DNA of 15,925 nucleotides. It comes from JAAYEV01 sp964508195 (lineage in GTDB: Bacteria > Bacillota > Clostridia > Ch29). Made by a program: the position numbers and the translations under genes. The notes under the pieces were generated by a model. It ran no database searches. It saw only the letters and a list, made by a program, of their open reading frames with translations, and was not told the origin of the DNA. Within the stretch, counting starts at the first letter, position 1. Every line of letters begins with the position of its first letter. Below are positions 14,586 through 15,925 of the stretch, piece after piece. The stretch spans positions 1 through 15,925 of the forward strand of contig CAZDSH010000037.1 in NCBI GenBank assembly GCA_964508195.1. Reading direction: 5' to 3'.

Positions 14586-15683
14586 TCACCTGGTTTTACC
14601 TTCCCTGGCCCTATCCTCGGAAACAAATTCCCGGGCCTTTTCTAACCCCTTTGTAACCCTTAGGGCACCTAGGGCTAGGGCCTCCATTTCCCTTTCCCCA
14701 GGGAACACTTTCACAGGGGCTATAAAACTTACTCGTTTTTTTATCCAATCGGTAAGCATAGCGGAATGGGCTATGCCACCGGTTAGGATAATCGCATCTA
14801 TTTCGCCGGCAACAACGACGGCTAACTTGCCTATATTCTTTGCCACATTATGGGCCAAGGCCTCGTAGATCAGGGCGGCTTTTTCGTCACCGGCCTCTAT
14901 CAATTTCTCTATTTCCCTCGCATCGGTGGTACCGAAATAGGCCTGCAATCCCCCCTGGGATCTTACCCTTTTCATCATTTTTTTGTAATCTTCCCCCGGC
15001 GAAGTGGCCATCTTTATTACCTGGAATATAGGCAGCCCCCCGGCCCGTTCCGGCGAAAAAGGCCCCTCGTCGTCGGATATCATGTCTATCATCCGCCCAT
15101 GTTTATGTAAACTAAGTGTGATGCCGCCGCCTAAATGGGCTACCAATAATGTCAGTTCGTCATAGGGTTTACCGATTTCCTCGGCGTATTTAATGGCCGA
15201 TGCCCTCATGTTCAGGCTATGTCCTATACCCTTCCTTTGCATCCCGGGCAGGCCGGTAACCCTGGCTATAGGCTCCAGCTCGTCCACGGTAACGGAATCA
15301 TAAATATAGGCCTCTACCCCCAGATCCTTTGCCATGGAATGGGCTATTATAGCCCCGAGGTTGGATGCATGTTCGTTTTGTGGATAGTATCTTAACTGAT
15401 AAACCATATCTTCATTCACTTTGTAGGCACCGGATTTAACCGGGGGCAACAGCCCTCCCCGGGCCACGATTACGTTAATCTCTTTCATATCAATCCCATG
15501 GGCCTGTAGCAAGGATAAGATCGTATCCTTTCTCATTGGATATTGATCCGCGATTTCCGCATACTTAGAAAGCTCCTCCCGACTATGCTCAATAACCTCA
15601 ACAAACCGCGGTTTGTCGTCGTCATAGACGGCAATTTTAGTCGATGTAGAGCCCGGGTTAATTACTAATATCCCTTTGACCAT
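14586..15683 (-). CDS. buk: Butyrate kinase
   Basis: A 365-residue member of the acetate/butyrate kinase branch of the ASKHA superfamily: butyryl phosphate + ADP to butyrate + ATP, or the reverse; branched-chain acids are also possible. Seen: N-terminal phosphate-binding loop N-P-G-S-T-S-T-K (9-16), A-R-G-G-L-L-P-P-V (74-82), A-H-L-G-G-G-I (182-188) and the adenosine motif L-T-G-G-I-A-H-S (300-307). The R-G-G-L and H-L-G-G-G forms are those of butyrate kinases. Start: ATG at 15683 with AAAGGGTGG 5 nt upstream; a GTG at 15692 lies inside that site and is rejected. First gene of a two-gene unit with the aldehyde dehydrogenase. The usual partner, phosphotransbutyrylase, is not in the window. Confidence 0.93.
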   Translation of the reverse strand: MVKGILVINPGSTSTKIAVYDDDKPRFVEVIEHSREELSKYAEIADQYPMRKDTILSLLQAHGIDMKEINVIVARGGLLPPVKSGAYKVNEDMVYQLRYYPQNEHASNLGAIIAHSMAKDLGVEAYIYDSVTVDELEPIARVTGLPGMQRKGIGHSLNMRASAIKYAEEIGKPYDELTLLVAHLGGGITLSLHKHGRMIDMISDDEGPFSPERAGGLPIFQVIKMATSPGEDYKKMMKRVRSQGGLQAYFGTTDAREIEKLIEAGDEKAALIYEALAHNVAKNIGKLAVVVAGEIDAIILTGGIAHSAMLTDWIKKRVSFIAPVKVFPGEREMEALALGALRVTKGLEKAREFVSEDRAREGKTR

Positions 15684-15718
15684 ATAAACCACCCTTTTAT
15701 GTATATTTTATACTTTTT

Positions 15719-15748
15719 ATTATATCATCCCGGGATATTCAGTGGGAA
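15719..15748 (-). promoter_or_regulatory. Candidate promoter of the buk operon
   Basis: On the minus strand: TTCCCA (complement of 15743-15748, 4 of 6 to TTGACA), 18-nt spacer, TATAAT (complement of 15719-15724). The predicted start near 15712 gives a leader of about 29 nt. The -35 hexamer lies inside the first unit of the heptanucleotide array. A perfect 10-bp palindrome ATCCCGGGAT (15727-15736) occupies the spacer, a place where a bound repressor would block polymerase. Confidence 0.45.
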
Positions 15749-15887
15749 GTGGGAAGTGAGAAGTGGGAAGTGGGAGGTGGGAGGTGGATAGTGAGAAGTG
15801 GGAGGTAGGAGGTAGGAGGTGGGAGGTAGGAGGTAGGAGGTAGGAGGTAGGAGGTAGGAGGTAGGAGGTAGGAGGTAGGAAGTGAAA
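15741..15887. repeat. 21 tandem heptanucleotide repeats (RGTRGGA)
   Basis: Twenty-one consecutive 7-nt units without a break in phase. The left units are mostly AGTGGGA (with AGTGAGA, GGTGGGA and one GGTGGAT). From 15825 to 15880 there are eight identical GGTAGGA, and the last unit is AGTGAAA. The plus strand contains no C across the array. Homogeneous units at one end and diverged ones at the other are the pattern of expansion by slippage. No open frame crosses it. Bases 15888-15925 show nothing recognisable. Confidence 0.95.
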
Positions 15888-15925
15888 GGCATTAGGCTGT
15901 CCGTAGCTGAGCTTACACCCGCATA

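Noticed and set aside
15741..15887. CRISPR array
   Set aside because: The units are 7 nt and contiguous, with no spacers; it is a simple tandem repeat.

Overview
The window looks like chromosome from a low-to-moderate G+C Gram-positive bacterium of the Clostridia type. The grounds are strong Shine-Dalgarno sites (AAAGGAGG and AGGGGAGG forms), frequent ATA and AGG codons, a lipoprotein signal, a YhaO/YhaN nuclease pair, a butyrate kinase and a small ferritin-like/DUF1657-like protein of a kind common in spore formers. I cannot name the genus. I see no tRNA, rRNA, insertion sequence, prophage or CRISPR array.

Layout. Positions 1-157 hold the 3' end of an unrecognised gene, followed 6 nt later by a two-HKD cardiolipin synthase (164-1669). 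Convergent to it is a minus-strand run of an SbcD-like nuclease (yhaO), an SbcC-like ATPase with a central membrane hairpin (yhaN, overlapping yhaO by GTGA) and a 10-TM EamA transporter. From 6315 to 6670 there is a possible 18-codon leader ORF and a 94-residue ferritin-like/DUF1657-like protein. A minus-strand coiled-coil protein (6888-7460) contains eight near-identical 7-residue repeats. A promoter and a 200-nt repeat-rich leader then precede a lipoprotein with SH3 and DUF4015 glycoside-hydrolase-like domains (7967-9481). Two related imperfect hairpins separate it from a 4Fe-4S uracil-DNA glycosylase (9695-10270). Next comes a stand-alone DNA adenine methyltransferase that resembles alphaproteobacterial CcrM along its full length (10477-11565). 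The right end is on the minus strand: an NhaC-type antiporter, a terminator, and the pair butyrate kinase then CoA-acylating aldehyde dehydrogenase. Beyond the kinase promoter lie 21 copies of a purine-rich heptanucleotide (15741-15887).

How the genes fit together. The kinase and dehydrogenase probably interconvert acids, acyl phosphates, acyl-CoA and aldehydes, but no phosphotransbutyrylase or alcohol dehydrogenase is in view. YhaO/YhaN, the uracil-DNA glycosylase and the methyltransferase give the window a DNA-maintenance flavour, though they are separate transcription units. The best lead is the CcrM-like enzyme. It has no restriction partner here, is unexpected in this lineage, and sits in DNA that by my eye count has far fewer GANTC sites than composition predicts. 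Other leads are the heptamer array touching the buk promoter, the structured leader at 7759-7966 and the twin hairpins at 9530-9662.
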